Below, in pieces: positions 1 to 6,021 of a stretch of DNA of 22,967 nucleotides. The stretch is from IMG/VR virus record IMGVR_UViG_3300044568_004338, positions 1 to 22,967 of that record. One strand, given 5' to 3'. Position 1 is the first letter of the stretch. Every line of letters begins with the position of its first letter. Origin of the DNA: a virus. A model generated the notes under the pieces. The model did no database searches and was not told where the DNA came from. It saw nothing but the letters and a program-made list of their open reading frames with translations. The position numbers and the translations under genes were made by a program.

Positions 1-1
1 C

Positions 2-1372
2 AACGATCCAAAAGTGGGTGCTACTAACACTAACGCTCCACACGTAATTAAAGATAAAGTATTGACAGGTTGTTCAGGTGCTGAGTTCGGCGTACGTTGC
101 TTTATCGCAGCTTACAACTTAAAAGACGGTTCTTTAGCATGGAAAGCCTACTCAACAGGTCCTGATGCTGAAATGTTAATCGGCGAAGGCTTCAACAAAG
201 ATACACCTGAGTACAGCGCACTATCAGTTTACCAAGACGTAAACGGTGGTAACAAATTAGGTGGTTCTTTCAACACTATCCCTAATGACAAATTAGTAAT
301 TGGTCAAAAAGAGTTAGGCACACGTACATGGTTGAAACCACAAGCAGTTAAAGATGGTTGGCAACATGGTGGTGGCTCTGTATGGGGCTGGTGGCCGTAT
401 GATGCTCGTACAAACTTGGTTTACTACGGAACAGGTAACCCATCAGTTTGGAACCCAGATGTACGTCCAGGCGACAACAAATGGTCTATGACTGTTTTCG
501 CTCGTGACTTAGACACTGGCGTTGCAAAATGGGGTATGCAAATGACTCCACACGATGAGTGGGATTACGATGGTATTAACGAAGTAATCTTGTTCGACAA
601 AGGTGGTAAAACATACGCATGGCACCATGACCGTAACGGTTTTGCTTACACTTGGAATGCTGGTAACGGTAAATTAGTTGCTGCAGAAAAAGTACACCCA
701 TTCGTTAACTGGGCAACTGGTGTTGATTTGAAAACAGGCGTGCCTAACAAATTGGCTACTGCTTCAACTCACCAAGATTACAATGCAAAAGGCGTTTGTC
801 CAGCTGCTTTGGGTACTAAAGACCAACAACCAGCTGCGTACTCACCAAAAACTGGTTTAATTTACACTCCATTGAACCACGTATGTATGACATACGAGCC
901 AGTTGAGTCTAAATACGTTGCAGGTCAACCATGGGTTGGTGCTACATTGACCATGTTCCCAGGTCCAGACGGTGTAATGGGTGGTTTCGGTGCTTACGAT
1001 CCAATGACAAACAAAAAAGTTTGGTACAACAAAGAGAAATTCTCTGCTTGGGGTGGTGCTTTAACAACTGCTTCAAACTTAGTATTCTTCGGTACTTTAG
1101 ATCGTTGGTTTAAAGCTGTAGATGCATCATCAGGTAAAGAACTATGGAAATTCCAAGTTGGTTCTGGCGTGATTGGTAATGCATTCACATACGGCCACAA
1201 AGGCAAACAATACGTTGGTGTATTATCAGGTATTGGTGGCTGGGCTGGTGTAGCTATGAACCTTGGTATGACTAACCCAACAGATGCACTTGGTGCAGCT
1301 GGTGGTTATGCTGAATTGACAAAATACAACGCTGCTCCTGGTGGCGGTGCATTAAGCGTGTTCAGTCTTTAA
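2..1372 (+). CDS. xoxF: Lanthanide-dependent methanol dehydrogenase XoxF, C-terminal part (5' end outside window)
   Basis: PQQ-dependent periplasmic alcohol dehydrogenase that oxidises methanol and passes electrons to a c-type cytochrome. The frame is open from base 2, so the signal peptide and N-terminal blades lie upstream. The remaining roughly 455 residues form most of the eight-bladed propeller. Visible motifs are GAEFGVRC (metal-ligand Glu region), GGGSVWGWWPYD (tryptophan that stacks on PQQ), GTGNPSVWNP (metal-ligand Asn) and HDEWDYDG. In the last, the catalytic Asp is at nt 563-565 and a second Asp follows two residues later at nt 569-571. That extra Asp marks lanthanide-type XoxF; calcium-type MxaF normally has Ala there. 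The gene is visibly less AT-rich than most later genes, which suggests acquisition from a host. It ends at a strong hairpin terminator, with pqqA next downstream. No internal stop is seen. A bacterial location cannot be formally excluded from this end of the window alone. Confidence 0.95.
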   Translation, partial: NDPKVGATNTNAPHVIKDKVLTGCSGAEFGVRCFIAAYNLKDGSLAWKAYSTGPDAEMLIGEGFNKDTPEYSALSVYQDVNGGNKLGGSFNTIPNDKLVIGQKELGTRTWLKPQAVKDGWQHGGGSVWGWWPYDARTNLVYYGTGNPSVWNPDVRPGDNKWSMTVFARDLDTGVAKWGMQMTPHDEWDYDGINEVILFDKGGKTYAWHHDRNGFAYTWNAGNGKLVAAEKVHPFVNWATGVDLKTGVPNKLATASTHQDYNAKGVCPAALGTKDQQPAAYSPKTGLIYTPLNHVCMTYEPVESKYVAGQPWVGATLTMFPGPDGVMGGFGAYDPMTNKKVWYNKEKFSAWGGALTTASNLVFFGTLDRWFKAVDASSGKELWKFQVGSGVIGNAFTYGHKGKQYVGVLSGIGGWAGVAMNLGMTNPTDALGAAGGYAELTKYNAAPGGGALSVFSL

Positions 1373-1385
1373 TCTGTAGTTGAAT

Positions 1386-1412
1386 AAAAAGCCCACTTCG
1401 GTGGGCTTTTTT
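1386..1412. terminator. Intrinsic terminator after xoxF
   Basis: The stem AAGCCCAC/GTGGGCTT is closed by a TTCG tetraloop, preceded by a run of A and followed by six T, so it could work in both directions. It separates xoxF from pqqA, so pqqA probably has its own promoter or depends on read-through. Confidence 0.93.
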
Positions 1413-1570
1413 ACGAGTATACACTTGCCACAATTCAATGAGTAATTGCAAGAAAATTACTAGTCTTTAATGATTTTACGTATGTTAAATGGTGGTTTTC
1501 GGTGCTATTATAGTTATAAGTACTAGTAACAACACAACGTTGTTTTAGACTTTTAACTAGGAGAATTATT
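1413..1570 (+). promoter_or_regulatory. pqqA upstream region
   Basis: This AT-rich 158-base leader lies between the xoxF terminator and pqqA. It has a possible -10 TATTAT at 1506-1511 but only a poor -35 (TGTTAA at 1483-1488). A perfect palindrome ACAACGTTGT lies downstream near 1533-1542 and could be an operator or a small hairpin. The ribosome binding site AGGAG is about eight bases before the pqqA ATG. The promoter is weakly supported; the ribosome binding site is clear. Confidence 0.4.
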
Positions 1571-1642
1571 ATGTGGACTACACCAGCAGCAACAGAAATG
1601 CGTTTCGGTTTTGAAATTACAGCTTATATCATGAATCGTTAA
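1571..1642 (+). CDS. pqqA: PqqA, precursor peptide of the cofactor PQQ
   Basis: This 23-residue ribosomally made peptide is the substrate of the PQQ pathway. PqqD presents it to the radical SAM enzyme PqqE, which crosslinks a Glu and a Tyr; proteases, PqqB and PqqC complete the cofactor. The sequence begins MWTTPAATEM and contains GFEITAY, giving the obligatory Glu15-x3-Tyr19 pair, and ends MNR as in many methylotroph PqqA peptides. It has a good AGGAG ribosome binding site and its own terminator. No pqqB, C, D or E gene is in the window, so it would feed a host or distant pathway. Its position next to xoxF, the enzyme that needs PQQ, supports the assignment. The peptide is short but recognisable over its full length. 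Confidence 0.93.
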   Translation: MWTTPAATEMRFGFEITAYIMNR

Positions 1643-1660
1643 GATTTAACCCGTAATAAT

Positions 1661-1686
1661 AAAAGCTCTTTTATAGAGCTTTTTTA
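1661..1686. terminator. Terminator after pqqA, shared with the converging HNH gene
   Basis: The stem AAAAGCTCT (1661-1669) pairs with AGAGCTTTT (1675-1683) around a five-base loop and is followed by T-rich sequence. The A-run on the other side makes it usable for the minus-strand HNH gene, whose stop codon lies in the loop. Confidence 0.88.
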
Positions 1687-2153
1687 TTGGCTCTAGTTTC
1701 TGCTAATGTCTTTCTTATTTTTTCTCGTGTTTCTTCAGATACAGCATGCCCTTTACGACTAGCAGACCAATTAGCAATATGTTCTTCTGATTTCACTTTG
1801 CCTTTATGCGATTCTGAACGTTTCTTATTAGCAGCTTCTAGTGTACCATCTGCGCGATGTCTTTCGACTCGTTTACGAGCTGCCTCTTTATACCTAGCCC
1901 GTTGTTCATCGGTGCGTTTCTTACCTTTATTAGCCATACCTTGTTTCATCCTTAATATTTCTTCTTGCCCAATACGTCCGGACAATGCTTGCCACGCACA
2001 ATAGTCTTGCCAATTGCCGTGTTGCTCGTATAATAAGCGATGCGCTTCTGCGTGAGCTTCTACAGTAAGTTCTATTAGGTTACTAGGATCGTCAGTGCCG
2101 CCTAGGTATTGAGGTAAGATGTGATGTATATGTTTCATACAGTTATTTATCAT
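1671..2153 (-). CDS. Free-standing HNH homing endonuclease with NUMOD3 repeats
   Basis: Probable self-propagating DNA endonuclease of the phage HNH type. The N-terminus has HHILPQYLGG, then DDPSNLIELT and EAHAEAH, the layout of a compact HNH nuclease fold. The C-terminal half is basic and carries repeated NUMOD3-like DNA-binding motifs around GKVKSEEH and GHAVSEETREKIRKTL. The ATG at 2153 was chosen because the longer frame begins with TTG; the ATG at 2138, immediately before the HHI motif, is also possible, and neither has a strong ribosome binding site. The gene converges on pqqA and shares its terminator. Such genes often sit beside the site they cleave in rival phages, so the pqqA-ahpC interval may be its target or insertion point (inference). 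Confidence 0.88.
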   Translation of the reverse strand: MINNCMKHIHHILPQYLGGTDDPSNLIELTVEAHAEAHRLLYEQHGNWQDYCAWQALSGRIGQEEILRMKQGMANKGKKRTDEQRARYKEAARKRVERHRADGTLEAANKKRSESHKGKVKSEEHIANWSASRKGHAVSEETREKIRKTLAETRANKKAL

Positions 2154-2177
2154 TGTTACTTCATAACCTATAAACAA

Positions 2178-2291
2178 AACTTATTGCGACCATTTAAAAA
2201 TACAATTAAAAAAACCTATTAATTGGGCTTTTTTTATTAAAAATTTTAATATATAATATATGTACATTAACAATTTAATAAGGAGAAGTAA
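2178..2291 (+). promoter_or_regulatory. ahpC leader with possible promoter
   Basis: This very AT-rich stretch contains a TATAAT at 2252-2257 but no convincing -35 at the usual distance. An A-run, an AACC...GGG pairing and a T-run around 2205-2236 resemble a weak terminator or attenuator. The ribosome binding site AAGGAG at 2280-2285 serves ahpC. Confidence 0.35.
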
Positions 2292-2858
2292 ATGAGTTTA
2301 ATCGGAAAACAAGTAGAAGCATTTAAAGCACAAGCATACCAACAGGGTAAGTTTGTAGAAGTAACAGAGCAAGATTTAACAGGTCGTTGGAGCATAGTAT
2401 TCTTTTACCCAGCAGACTTTACATTTGTCTGCCCGACAGAGTTAGCAGATTTACAAGAAGTCTACACAAGTGATTTCAAAGCCTTGGGAGTTGAAGTATA
2501 CAGCGTAAGCACAGACACACACTTTGTACACAAAGCATGGGCAGATGCTACAGACACAATCCGTAACATCACCTACACAATGATTGGCGATGCTAACCAT
2601 CAGTTAGCAAAACAATTTGGTGTATTAATTGAAAGCGAAGGCTTAGCTGACCGCGGCACATTTGTTATCGACCCAGATGGTGTAGTACAGATCATTGAGA
2701 TCAATCCAGGTGGCGTTGGTCGTGATGCTCGAGAACTATTGCGTAAAGTAAAAGCGGCAAAATACACACGTGAACATCCAGGTGAAGTATGTCCAGCTAA
2801 ATGGCAAGAAGGAAGTGCTACACTAGCACCTAGCTTGGATCTAGTTGGTAAGCTATAA
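2292..2858 (+). CDS. ahpC: Typical 2-Cys peroxiredoxin, alkyl hydroperoxide reductase subunit C
   Basis: Cytoplasmic peroxidase that reduces hydrogen peroxide and organic peroxides. The 188 residues match the full family length. The peroxidatic cysteine is Cys47 in DFTFVCPTE, and the resolving cysteine is Cys167 in GEVCPAKW near the C-terminus. The start has an AAGGAG ribosome binding site. No ahpF reductase gene lies nearby, so recycling would depend on host AhpF or thioredoxin. The stop codon overlaps the start of a 21-codon ORF (TAATG), which suggests coupled translation. In a phage this would be auxiliary metabolic cargo, perhaps countering peroxide stress during infection of an aerobic methylotroph (inference). 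Confidence 0.95.
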   Translation: MSLIGKQVEAFKAQAYQQGKFVEVTEQDLTGRWSIVFFYPADFTFVCPTELADLQEVYTSDFKALGVEVYSVSTDTHFVHKAWADATDTIRNITYTMIGDANHQLAKQFGVLIESEGLADRGTFVIDPDGVVQIIEINPGGVGRDARELLRKVKAAKYTREHPGEVCPAKWQEGSATLAPSLDLVGKL

Positions 2859-2923
2859 TGTACGCTAGCGAATATGATGACTATGTAAACTACTGCCGCA
2901 GTTTATTTTGGTGTCTATTATAA
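2858..2923 (+). CDS. 21-residue micro-ORF translationally coupled to ahpC
   Basis: The ATG overlaps the ahpC stop in a TAATG junction. The ORF encodes a Tyr- and Cys-containing peptide beginning [10 protein letters not shown] with a hydrophobic end (SLFWCLL), and it stops one base before the terminator stem. The junction and its fit between stop and terminator suggest real translation, but no family is recognised. It could be a regulatory or membrane-associated peptide, or a chance extension. Confidence 0.4.
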   Translation: MYASEYDDYVNYCRSLFWCLL

Positions 2924-2950
2924 GATAAAAGCCCTTACGGGCTTTTATTT
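2924..2950. terminator. Terminator after the ahpC unit
   Basis: The stem AAAAGCCC (2927-2934) pairs with GGGCTTTT (2939-2946) around the loop TTAC, followed by T-rich sequence. The complementary A-rich 5' flank lengthens the stem. Confidence 0.9.
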
Positions 2951-3007
2951 TATCTAAACAAAATGCGTATATAAATAATAAGGTATTATTATAAATGATA
3001 ATTTAAA

Positions 3008-4357
3008 TTGAATAAATTAAACCCAAAAATTGTAATAGCAACTGTTCCGTTCGTTGACGAAGACACTCCTCTAGCTGCTCCAGCGGTGCTCAAATCAAGT
3101 TTAGTAAAACACGGATTTGAATGTGTTGCGATCGATTTGAATATTGAAATATTTAATAAAATACAGCATCATCCCAATAGACAATTATTTTTAAAGTTCT
3201 TTTATTTTCAAGAAATTAACCAAGAGATTGTAGATGAATTAACTAGGATGATTGACTTCTATGTACACACAATACTTGCGCACAAGCCTGATATCATTGG
3301 GCTTTCATTATTTTCATTTAATTGCCAGACATTTACTGCTTGGTTGTGCGCAAGTCTTAAGCATCATTCACCCCAAAGCAAAATTGTCATCGGCGGACCT
3401 GGATTACAAACATTAGAGAATTCTTTTTTTAAATATCCTGATCGGTTAAAACAGCTTGGTCTAATCGATGATTATATTGTTGGAGACGGGGATACATCCT
3501 TTGTAGAATATGCTAAAGGTAATTTAACATATCCTGGTATAAATTCAACAATATGGAAATCTGTAGAGTCTTTTGATTCCTTACCAACTCCGGACTATTC
3601 GGATTATACTTTTTTTCATTACAAATACCCCCTACTTCCAATAATTGATAGTCGTGGGTGTGTGCAAAATTGTGAGTTTTGTGATGTTATTTCCTTTTGG
3701 AATAAATTTCAATATCGTTCCGCAGACACAATATATAATCAAATTTTAGATTATATTAGAATCTATAAGATATATAGATTTCAATTTAGTAGTAGTATTT
3801 CCAATGGAAATCTTAGAGAGTTTAAAAAATTAGTAACAATGATTTCTGACTATAATAAAAAAAATGTTGACAATGCTAACGAGCAGATACATTGGATTGG
3901 CTCATTTATTATCAGACCAACTATTCACCATAAAGAAAAACTTTATCAGCTAATTAAAGAATCCAATGGGTTTTTAATATGCGGAGTAGAAAGCATAATT
4001 TCTGATGTTAGAAAAAAACTTGGCAAAAATTTTGATAATGATGATCTTGAATACCATCTGAGTATGTGCAAAAAATATCAGATCGAAATGAATTTTTTGT
4101 TAATTGCTGCATATCCTACAGAAACCGTTGAAGATTATACAGCAGCTAAACAATGGTTTATAGATCGTAAACACCTTGCCAATGACCCAATCAAACAGGT
4201 ACAGGTAACTGTGCCCATTATTTTGCCTGGCACGGAATTAGAAAAAACTATGGATGCGCAAATCTTTTCAGAAAAAGAATATGCTAGGAAAGAACATGCT
4301 TACGAACTTATAAAGGTAATTAAAGAATGCGGATTCAACGTACGATCTTTTGTTTAG
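3008..4357 (+). CDS. B12-binding-domain radical SAM protein
   Basis: Iron-sulfur radical SAM enzyme of unknown substrate. Residues 7-170 look like a Rossmann-type B12-binding domain (IVIATVPFVDEDTPLAAP near the start, DIIGLSLFSF at 95-104, KIVIGGPG at 125-132, YIVGDGDTSF at 156-165), but the DxHxxG cobalamin-ligand motif is not seen. The radical SAM domain follows, with the cluster motif CVQNCEFC (Cys218, Cys222, Cys225). The 449-residue length suits the family. The start appears to be TTG at 3008 with no clear ribosome binding site and no nearby in-frame ATG; an unusual start or weak expression is possible. Its end overlaps the next gene by 31 bases, so the two may act together. The gene is clearly more AT-rich than xoxF. 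Confidence 0.88.
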   Translation: MNKLNPKIVIATVPFVDEDTPLAAPAVLKSSLVKHGFECVAIDLNIEIFNKIQHHPNRQLFLKFFYFQEINQEIVDELTRMIDFYVHTILAHKPDIIGLSLFSFNCQTFTAWLCASLKHHSPQSKIVIGGPGLQTLENSFFKYPDRLKQLGLIDDYIVGDGDTSFVEYAKGNLTYPGINSTIWKSVESFDSLPTPDYSDYTFFHYKYPLLPIIDSRGCVQNCEFCDVISFWNKFQYRSADTIYNQILDYIRIYKIYRFQFSSSISNGNLREFKKLVTMISDYNKKNVDNANEQIHWIGSFIIRPTIHHKEKLYQLIKESNGFLICGVESIISDVRKKLGKNFDNDDLEYHLSMCKKYQIEMNFLLIAAYPTETVEDYTAAKQWFIDRKHLANDPIKQVQVTVPIILPGTELEKTMDAQIFSEKEYARKEHAYELIKVIKECGFNVRSFV

Positions 4358-4815
4358 ACCTACAGTTAAAACACTCTGAATGTAATGGTAAATTTCAGTT
4401 AGATGCATTTGATCAAGCTGGAAATCTGATAGAATTACATTCTGTTAAAAACAATGGTATAGAAACTGTTAGTTTGCATACAACGATGCCAGCTATTGTT
4501 ATGTTAACATTAACTGGTAAAGATTATACTAATGACACTAAGTTTGATTCATTTGGCAGTATTGTCGAAGATAAAACAATCGAACTTGTTGGGATGTCAC
4601 TGATGGGAATTAGGTTTAATTTTAAAAATCTTGAAGATTTAGCTGTATATTTCCCTGACAGGTCTAGTGCAACATCAAGATCATTCGCAGAGTATAATCA
4701 ATTATATCCAAAAAAATCGTTAGTATGGAACCGTAACGGGTGTATAAAGTTTAATTTTTTTGCTTGTGATCCTATTACATATCATTTAAATGTGGGAACA
4801 ATGATTCGATTTTGA
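4327..4815 (+). CDS. Unknown protein overlapping the radical SAM gene
   Basis: This 162-residue protein is not recognised. It begins inside the 3' end of the radical SAM gene, 31 bases before that stop, with an AAAGG ribosome binding site about ten bases upstream of its ATG. The sequence is rich in beta-type alternation with no signal peptide or membrane segment. Two cysteines lie early (MRIQRTIFCL and KHSECNGKF) and two late (NRNGCIKFNFFACDP). The tight overlap suggests it is produced with the radical SAM enzyme, perhaps as partner or substrate, but nothing in the sequence proves this. Confidence 0.75.
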   Translation: MRIQRTIFCLDLQLKHSECNGKFQLDAFDQAGNLIELHSVKNNGIETVSLHTTMPAIVMLTLTGKDYTNDTKFDSFGSIVEDKTIELVGMSLMGIRFNFKNLEDLAVYFPDRSSATSRSFAEYNQLYPKKSLVWNRNGCIKFNFFACDPITYHLNVGTMIRF

Positions 4816-4825
4816 TTTACTGTTG

Positions 4826-4854
4826 TTGACAACTGATCAAAAAGAACATATAAT
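4826..4854 (+). promoter_or_regulatory. Consensus sigma70 promoter (upstream of tandem pair)
   Basis: TTGACA at 4826-4831 and TATAAT at 4849-4854 are both perfect consensus, with a 17-base spacer. It lies just after the unknown gene at 4327-4815 and 72 bases before a second equally perfect promoter. Confidence 0.88.
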
Positions 4855-4897
4855 ATACACATAATTTAGATAAGACATAAATAAATTAACAAACAGG

Positions 4898-4926
4898 TTG
4901 ACAGGCTAATAAATAGACTGTATAAT
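4898..4926 (+). promoter_or_regulatory. Consensus sigma70 promoter (downstream of tandem pair)
   Basis: TTGACA at 4898-4903 and TATAAT at 4921-4926 with a 17-base spacer. From the -10 onward, about 30 bases are nearly identical to those of the promoter at 10594-10622, apart from two single-base length differences in T runs, so the two are duplicated promoter-leader units. Confidence 0.9.
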
Positions 4927-4969
4927 AGTTTTTATAGTAAGAAATTAATTAAAGGAATGCGAAAGCAAA

Positions 4970-5101
4970 ATGTTTAACCAGCTACATCAATTTAAAATAT
5001 CAAAACAAGTCTGCGCACTTGCCACGATGTCTTATTGGTCAGCGATTGAGACATTAGGCAATGATCGCACACCGAATAGTATCTCAGGGGATCTTAATTA
5101 G
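4970..5101 (+). CDS. 43-residue unknown protein driven by tandem promoters
   Basis: A small protein beginning MFNQLHQFKISKQVCALATM, with no recognised family. The 5' leader has AAAGGA at 4951-4956, but the spacing to the ATG at 4970 is long (13 bases). An alternative ATG at 4957 opens only a six-codon ORF, which could act as a leader peptide. Two perfect promoters precede it and a terminator follows at 5136, so this is a self-contained unit expected to be strongly transcribed. The transcript might instead act mainly as a small RNA. Candidate roles, such as an early host-takeover peptide, are inference only. Confidence 0.6.
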   Translation: MFNQLHQFKISKQVCALATMSYWSAIETLGNDRTPNSISGDLN

Positions 5102-5135
5102 AGTTTATATATAATATAAGTGAATTTTAATTAAG

Positions 5136-5166
5136 AACCCTAAGATCGAAAGACTTAGGGTTTTTT
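5136..5166 (+). terminator. Terminator closing the 4970-5101 unit
   Basis: AACCCTAAG (5136-5144) pairs with CTTAGGGTT (5154-5162), and the stem extends to a GAAA loop. A T-run follows. It marks the boundary between the small-protein unit and the RNA island. Confidence 0.93.
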
Positions 5167-5172
5167 GTTTTA

Positions 5173-5433
5173 TGTGTCTCGGAAACGAGGTCCAACAAGG
5201 CACATTAAAGATAGTTTGTAAACGGGCGGACAAGTGGATGGCATGTTCTTATGTGAACAGAAAATACTTGTTATAATAAAGTACATTAGTCGGCAACTAG
5301 GTCCCACCCAGAATAAAAGTGGACGATGTCTTAGGAGAGTAATTAGTGTGCTTTATTATACGCATTCGCAAGAGTGCGTTTATGTAACACGGCTCCTATC
5401 TATTGTCTACGGAGATAGCTTAGAAGTTCTTTA
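5173..5433 (+). ncRNA. Structured non-coding stretch, part 1, upstream of tRNA-Pro
   Basis: No convincing gene is present, but this 261-base stretch is full of potential helices. Examples are CTCG-GAAA-CGAG near 5175-5186 with a GNRA-type loop, ACAAGT/ACTTGT around 5230-5272 enclosing the hairpin GTTC/GAAC, GTGT...ACAC near 5347-5390 enclosing ACGCA/TGCGT, and CTATCT/AGATAG near 5396-5418. The bases flanking tRNA-Pro (AAGTT before, AACTT after) can also pair, so the tRNA may sit on a stem inside one larger RNA with the 5513-5745 stretch. Large ornate phage RNAs such as GOLLD and ROOL occur near tRNA genes. Membership here is a guess made without a covariance search. Confidence 0.4.
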
Positions 5434-5512
5434 CTCAGTGTCGTATAGTCAGGCCTATTATGCGTGCTTTGGGAGCATGAGATCGTTGGTTCGAATCCAA
5501 CCACTGAGACCA
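5434..5512 (+). tRNA. tRNA-Pro(TGG)
   Basis: The acceptor stem CTCAGTG/CACTGAG is perfect. The anticodon arm is CGTGC-TTTGGGA-GCATG, and the T-arm has the loop TTCGAAT. CCA is encoded. It is the first of 25 tRNA genes and is embedded between two structured stretches. Confidence 0.95.
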
Positions 5513-5745
5513 ATTTAACTTGAACACAGGCAAGTATAGTCCTGTGGACTGAGGTGTGGCAGGAGGGGAGATAAGCCCTACGAGAACGAGGATAGCGTAC
5601 TGGCGTAGTATCCAAGGAAGCCCCCAATCTAGAGCGCAGTAGGGAAACATAACTATCCCGACAGGCAGTGCTTGCCTGAGCTAAGGTTATAACCGCTGAT
5701 TTATACTTAATTGCAGGCGGATAAAATGCTAAAGGAGGATTAATC
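5513..5745 (+). ncRNA. Structured non-coding stretch, part 2, downstream of tRNA-Pro
   Basis: Dense helices and no long ORF. They include CACAGG/CCTGTG near 5524-5545, CCCTAC/GTAGGG near 5577-5644 enclosing GGATA/TATCC, CAGGCA-GTGCT-TGCCTG near 5662-5678, the palindrome GGTTATAACC near 5685-5694, and CCGCTG/CAGGCGG near 5693-5720. The last helix carries the 12-base loop segment TTTATACTTAAT (5700-5711). The same 12 bases recur in the apical loop of another hairpin at 7935-7946. The end merges into the ribosome binding site of the next micro-ORF. Confidence 0.4.
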
Positions 5746-5808
5746 ATGAACGAACATGATGTTGAACAAGGGGGCTTTGGCTTTCCTGTTTACAGTAGAT
5801 TAAAATAA
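5746..5808 (+). CDS. 20-residue micro-ORF ending at the first base of tRNA-Tyr
   Basis: The ATG has a near-perfect ribosome binding site, AAAGGAGG, ending about seven bases upstream. The peptide begins MNEHDVEQGGFGFPVYSRLK. Its TAA stop ends exactly one base before the acceptor stem of tRNA-Tyr. The strong ribosome binding site makes translation plausible. Function is unknown; translation might affect processing of the tRNA precursor, or the ORF may be a remnant. Confidence 0.4.
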   Translation: MNEHDVEQGGFGFPVYSRLK

Positions 5809-5892
5809 GGAGTGGAAGCATCAACGGTGATGCAGTGGACTGTAAATCCGCCGCCCATGGCACGCCTGGTTCGATCCCAGGACACTCCACCA
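5809..5892 (+). tRNA. tRNA-Tyr(GTA)
   Basis: A type II tRNA with an extra variable arm. The anticodon arm is GTGGA-CTGTAAA-TCCGC and the T-arm CCTGG-TTCGATC-CCAGG. CCA is encoded. The seventh acceptor pair is a G-A mismatch. Confidence 0.93.
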
Positions 5893-5915
5893 TTTTAAAC
5901 CAAGGAGATCCAATC

Positions 5916-5966
5916 ATGGATAGTGACAAATGTGGTAAGACACGGGAGTGTGGTGTCAACGGTTAA
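5916..5966 (+). CDS. 16-residue micro-ORF running into tRNA-Lys
   Basis: The ribosome binding site AAGGAG is eight bases before the ATG. The context (AAGGAG...AATCATG) resembles that of the micro-ORF at 5746. The peptide MDSDKCGKTRECGVNG overlaps the 5' part of tRNA-Lys, so translating ribosomes would compete with tRNA folding. The two similar leaders suggest a shared origin, but coding function is uncertain. Confidence 0.3.
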   Translation: MDSDKCGKTRECGVNG

Positions 5967-6021
5967 GCACAACGGACTTTTAATCCGCTAAGTAAGGGTT
6001 CGAATCCCTTCACTCCCACCA
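5944..6021 (+). tRNA. tRNA-Lys(TTT)
   Basis: The acceptor stem GGGAGTG/CACTCCC is perfect. The anticodon loop is CTTTTAA, the T-loop TTCGAAT, and CCA is encoded. A 16-codon ORF overlaps its 5' portion. Confidence 0.95.

Noticed and set aside
1687-2004. 105-codon plus-strand ORF opposite the HNH gene
   Set aside because: It is a shadow of the minus-strand endonuclease, whose HNH and NUMOD3 motifs are clear. The ORF has no ribosome binding site or recognisable motif.
5110-5115. Promoter immediately before the terminator at 5136
   Set aside because: A TATAAT-like box is present, but no -35 lies at a suitable distance and the terminator would stop transcription at once.
5513-5745. Group I intron or a known riboswitch next to tRNA-Pro
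   Set aside because: tRNA-Pro is intact with no split exon, and I see no recognisable intron core or ligand-binding consensus. A structured RNA call is the most that can be supported.
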